Origin: CAYFXA01 sp964347135
GTDB taxonomy: Bacteria > Patescibacteriota > Microgenomatia > PFEM01 > JAHIFH01
Assembly: GCA_964347135.1 (NCBI GenBank)
Contig: CAYFXA010000035.1
Coordinates: 1-34,291 of the forward strand
Reading direction: 5' to 3'
DNA: 34,291 nucleotides
Of the stretch, positions 31,945-34,291 are shown piece after piece. The first letter of the stretch is position 1, and every line of letters starts with the position of its first letter. The notes beneath the pieces are model-generated. The model saw only the letters and a program-made list of their open reading frames with translations. It ran no database searches and was not told the DNA's origin. The position numbers and the translations under genes were made by a program.

Positions 31945-32249
31945 TTTTAGTTTATGTGATATGCAAGAATAAAAAAGAGGCAGAGAAAATTGGGCGTCAT
32001 CTTTTGAAAAAGAGGCTAGTTGCTTGTGCCAAAGTGGCAGGGAAGGTTGAGTCACAATTTTGGTGGAAAGGAAAAATAGATAAAGCAAATGAAATTCTAC
32101 TCATTTTGGCTTCGAAAGAAGGTAAATTTAGTGCCATAGAAAAAGAAATTCTCAAACTTCATTCCTACGAGGTTCCAGAGATTTTTTCTATTAAAGTTGA
32201 TAAAGTCCATAGACCTTATCTTGGTTGGTTGATGGGAGAGATAAAATGA
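31941..32249 (+). CDS. cutA: Divalent-cation tolerance protein CutA
   Basis: The product has 102 residues, the exact family size, with a GTG start overlapping the previous stop. The CutA pattern is clear: KKRLVACAKV, then ESQFWWKGKID and LHSYEVPEIFSI (usually H-P-YEVPEI). CutA is a trimeric ferredoxin-like protein linked to copper tolerance, with a debated true role. It is followed by a short coiled-coil gene overlapping its stop. Confidence 0.95.
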   Translation: MILVYVICKNKKEAEKIGRHLLKKRLVACAKVAGKVESQFWWKGKIDKANEILLILASKEGKFSAIEKEILKLHSYEVPEIFSIKVDKVHRPYLGWLMGEIK

Positions 32250-32437
32250 CTAAACTTGAAAAGCTTAAGGGAAGACTGAAAAGATATCAGAAACGGTATC
32301 AAAAACTGCAAAAACAAGATAAAGCGGCTTCTTCGCGTTATGGCAATGAGTTTCGTGACGCCCAGATGAGGGTTGTAGAAAGTGTGATTGTGGAGGTCAA
32401 GCGAGAAATTGTAAAATTAAAAAAGAAAAAGAAATGA
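32246..32437 (+). CDS. Small basic coiled-coil protein
   Basis: The product has 63 residues from the ATG at 32246, overlapping the cutA stop as ATGA; an upstream TTG at 32225 is less likely. It is highly charged and helical (LKRYQKRYQKLQKQDK), with a poly-Lys end. No family recognised. Overlapping starts on both sides suggest it is translated within the operon. Its composition could suit RNA or DNA contact, but this is inference. Confidence 0.6.
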   Translation: MTKLEKLKGRLKRYQKRYQKLQKQDKAASSRYGNEFRDAQMRVVESVIVEVKREIVKLKKKKK

Positions 32438-33051
32438 AGAAAAATTGGTTAATTTTAGTCTTTTTGATAGTTTTAGCCCTTCTTTTTGGCGGGCTTACCT
32501 TGGCTATTAGGACTGGGCGAATTACCCTGGGTCCAGCCAAGGAAGCAGCTATTTCCTCTGGTGTTACTACTGGACCAAGCCCAAGTCCGGAAGACAGCTC
32601 CCGCTGTACTCTTTATACCAACGAAGAATATGGTTTTTCCCTTTGTTATCCCGTCAATTGGGATTTGCCTGAAGAAGAGAAAATTGCTCCTTCCCAACAG
32701 CATCTTTATCAAATTACCCTTAATCCCAAAGGAATAAGCTACATGGTCAACGTTTATGACCAACCTTCACCCATTTCTCTGGAAAGTTTTGTTCGTAACT
32801 ATTTCCAAGATATTGAAGGTGGAGTAAGTTGGGCCAATGACACAGAAATTAATAATTACGAAGCGCTCCAATTTTATATCTCTAAAGCTGGTACCACTCC
32901 AATGGGAATCGGTGCTGTTGCCTTTAGAAAGGGCAGTTTCATTCTCACCATTTCTGCTCCAGCCAAAAAAGCGCCCGAAGGAGATTTAAAAGAATTGGTT
33001 AATGAGCCAACTCTCGTTCGATTAGTGGAAGGTTTTGAATGGGTTCAATAA
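32434..33051 (+). CDS. Anchored protein with PsbP-like domain
   Basis: The product has 205 residues. Residues 5-26 form a membrane segment, and a Pro/Ser linker (TTGPSPSPEDSS) leads to an outside domain with C58 and C71 flanking YTNEEYGFSLCYPVNW. The YGFSLCYPxxW start and beta-rich body resemble PsbP-like domains common in secreted bacterial proteins. Function unknown. It overlaps the preceding gene by four bases and ends three bases before the DedA gene. Confidence 0.75.
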   Translation: MKKNWLILVFLIVLALLFGGLTLAIRTGRITLGPAKEAAISSGVTTGPSPSPEDSSRCTLYTNEEYGFSLCYPVNWDLPEEEKIAPSQQHLYQITLNPKGISYMVNVYDQPSPISLESFVRNYFQDIEGGVSWANDTEINNYEALQFYISKAGTTPMGIGAVAFRKGSFILTISAPAKKAPEGDLKELVNEPTLVRLVEGFEWVQ

Positions 33052-33054
33052 AAC

Positions 33055-33738
33055 ATGCCCACTGGTGCCGAGATTATTGCTTTTTTTGATCAGTATTATG
33101 CCGCTTATGGCTATCCTTTAGTCCTTCTTTTTTCTATTTTGGAAACGATTTTTGGCATTTCCTGGCAGTTGCCAGGCACTTTTATCGTTATTTTAGCCAC
33201 CTTTTATGCTCGCCAAGGCACTCTTTATCTTCCTTATGTTTTGGTTTTAGCAATGATTGGCTGGTTCATTGGTGACAATATCAATTATTTTCTTGGAAAA
33301 TATGGTTGGTATCGCTTTTTGCTTTGGGTAGGGATGAAAGAGGGCTTGAAAAAAGGGGAGAGGTTAATGAAGAAGCATGGAAAAATGGCGCTCTTTCTTG
33401 GTCATGCCATTCCCGCTTTTGCCACTTTTGTTTCCACTGCGGCTGGAGTTTTGGGCATGGCTTACAAAAAATATTTGGTTTTTATTAGTTTTTCAATTGT
33501 TTTTTGGGTAATGGTTTGGGGTCCAGTAGGCTATTTTCTAGGTGATTACCGGCGGGAAGTAGAAATAGCGGTGGACTTTATTGCCTGGCCAACGGCTTTA
33601 ACAATCTTAGGATGGTTTATTTATAAAACAGTTAAGATTTTTGGAAAAGGAATTAAAGAAATGAATCTTAGAGACTGGGCTTTTGTTTCAATAGGGGGTT
33701 TGGTAATTGCTTGGACGGCTTGGAATATTTTACACTAA
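33055..33738 (+). CDS. DedA family membrane protein
   Basis: The product has 227 residues with 5-6 membrane segments. The family shows a first segment with an E-rich turn (LETIFGISWQLPG), a reentrant-like stretch with GDNINYFLGKYG, and a conserved block GHAIPAFATFVSTAAGVLGM near the second half. DedA/SNARE-associated proteins are now linked to lipid scrambling and undecaprenyl-phosphate recycling. The usual R in the GxxxPxxR block is replaced here by A-T-F after the Pro, so activity may differ. Confidence 0.85.
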   Translation: MPTGAEIIAFFDQYYAAYGYPLVLLFSILETIFGISWQLPGTFIVILATFYARQGTLYLPYVLVLAMIGWFIGDNINYFLGKYGWYRFLLWVGMKEGLKKGERLMKKHGKMALFLGHAIPAFATFVSTAAGVLGMAYKKYLVFISFSIVFWVMVWGPVGYFLGDYRREVEIAVDFIAWPTALTILGWFIYKTVKIFGKGIKEMNLRDWAFVSIGGLVIAWTAWNILH

Positions 33739-33747
33739 AAATAGAAA

Positions 33748-33757
33748 GGAGGTGAGA
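33748..33757 (+). promoter_or_regulatory. Strong Shine-Dalgarno before the 4-TM protein
   Basis: AAAGGAGGTGA, ending about 6 bases before the ATG at 33763, is among the strongest ribosome sites in the window and fixes this start. Confidence 0.7.
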
Positions 33758-33762
33758 AAATA

Positions 33763-34149
33763 ATGGACATCCAAAAGTTAATTAAAGACTGGAAAATGGC
33801 AACGGTTTGGGGAGTGGTTCTTTGGGTCTTGATTTTTGTTGTTGTCTCGGTGATGATGTTTGGTTTGCCTCAGTATCAAGACTGGTGGACTTTAATTACT
33901 AATCCATTCTTGGTTGTCTTTTGCGCTTGGATGTATTTCAAAAGTGCTAAAGGAAAACTTAAAGATGGAATTATCCTCGGAATTTATTGGGTTATCTTGA
34001 CAACTGTTCTTGACCTGCTCATTACAATTCCGCTTTTTGTTAAGAGTTATGACTTTTTGATGCAGTGGACGATTTGGTTGGGAGCACTAGAAACAATTGT
34101 ATTTGCGACAATCACACCAGAATATTTACTCAAAAGAAAATGGCTTTAG
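33763..34149 (+). CDS. Four-TM membrane protein of unknown function
   Basis: The product has 128 residues with four hydrophobic segments (TVWGVVLWVLIFVVVSVMMF, WTLITNPFLVVFCAWMYF, DGIILGIYWVILTTVLDLLI, FLMQWTIWLGALETIVFATI) and short loops. No catalytic or binding motif is seen. The start is clear from its ribosome site. It is the last gene in the window; a structured sequence lies 10 bases after its stop. Confidence 0.75.
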   Translation: MDIQKLIKDWKMATVWGVVLWVLIFVVVSVMMFGLPQYQDWWTLITNPFLVVFCAWMYFKSAKGKLKDGIILGIYWVILTTVLDLLITIPLFVKSYDFLMQWTIWLGALETIVFATITPEYLLKRKWL

Positions 34150-34159
34150 CCAAAAGAAA

Positions 34160-34241
34160 GGACCTGTTAGGTAGTTGTCTGGGGTCAATATAATGAATAT
34201 ATTGCTGCGCCTTGTAACCCCAGATTTTCCCTGACAGGTCC
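34160..34241 (+). ncRNA. Candidate structured RNA
   Basis: The 82 bases after the 4-TM gene form a long nested fold with three exact pairings: outer GGACCTGT (34160-34167) with ACAGGTCC (34234-34241), middle CTGGGG (34179-34184) with CCCCAG (34218-34223), and inner CAATATA (34186-34192) with TATATTG (34198-34204) around an ATGAA loop. Large internal loops (34168-34178 and 34224-34233) separate the stems. No T-run follows, so it is not a simple terminator. It does not match tmRNA, RNase P RNA or SRP RNA signatures that I know. It could be a 6S-like RNA, a riboswitch for a gene beyond the window, or a repeat. Confidence 0.5.
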
Positions 34242-34291
34242 AATTCATTCTTGCGCGATTAGTGTCCTACCGTGGCAGCTTCTCTCCAATG

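Noticed and set aside
34160..34241. tmRNA, RNase P RNA or SRP RNA
   Set aside because: None of the signature segments known for these RNAs is visible in the 142 bases after the last gene.
1..34291. UGA recoded as Gly or Trp (as in some CPR lineages)
   Set aside because: TGA serves as a clean stop with ATGA overlaps at several junctions, and conserved Trp positions use TGG.
1..34291. CRISPR arrays, integrases or transposase genes
   Set aside because: No regular repeat-spacer pattern and no frame with transposase or integrase motifs was seen.

Overview
The window reads as a piece of a compact, AT-rich bacterial chromosome, most likely from the Candidate Phyla Radiation (Patescibacteria), and probably Microgenomates-like. 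This lineage call is inference. It rests on a DUF4012 membrane protein fused to a nucleotide-sugar epimerase, a very compact valyl-tRNA synthetase, many small single-TM 'anchor plus domain' proteins, a VirB4-like tail next to a membrane/M23 peptidase protein, and genes packed with 1-4 base overlaps. TGA is used as a normal stop (for example the genes ending at 2717, 8670 and 9896), so this is not a UGA-recoding lineage.

Layout. 1-3775 (+): the tail of a probable VirB4-type ATPase, a large membrane protein ending in an M23 peptidase, and an anchored protein; together they look like the end of a type IV secretion/pilus-like locus. 3777-6587 (-): dnaN and dnaA, with a 309-base spacer that has the features of a replication origin (opposed DnaA boxes, a 13-base inverted repeat, AT-rich core). 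The dnaA promoter carries a consensus DnaA box in its spacer. 6702-11651 (+): the classic rpmH-rnpA-yidD-yidC-jag operon, which here runs on into a Wzy/ligase-like protein, a flippase and an RNase H. 11652-11876 holds a possible structured element flanked by 15-base direct repeats. 11877-16726 (+): the epimerase-DUF4012 fusion, ribosomal protein L25 and an anchored protein, with a small secreted protein on the minus strand (15589-15789).

16732-24720 is mainly minus strand: valS with a TPR protein, then an operon VanW - GT-C-like membrane protein - structured spacer - thpR - tsaD. A short methyltransferase (+) sits between the two groups and overlaps tsaD tail to tail. 24744-34149 (+): a membrane-anchored solute-binding protein, a nucleotidyltransferase that looks split by a -1 frameshift site, a GC-richer membrane protein with its own promoter and leader, a zinc-ribbon protein, a C39-like/TPR protein, two HD-domain proteins, a second C39-like protein, cutA, two small proteins, a DedA protein and a 4-TM protein. 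The window ends in a candidate structured RNA (34160-34241).

Two styles of start are visible. Several genes have a -10 hexamer ending exactly 6 bases before the start codon, which predicts leaderless mRNAs (rpmH, the 66-aa secreted protein, the methyltransferase, the solute-binding protein). A minority have strong Shine-Dalgarno sequences (27042, 27379, 28333, 33763). No tRNA, rRNA, CRISPR array or recognisable transposase gene was found. The best candidates for something new are the frameshift-split nucleotidyltransferase, the repeat-flanked element at 11639-11757, the epimerase-DUF4012 fusion lacking the catalytic Tyr, and the structured spacers at 21447-21532 and 34160-34241.
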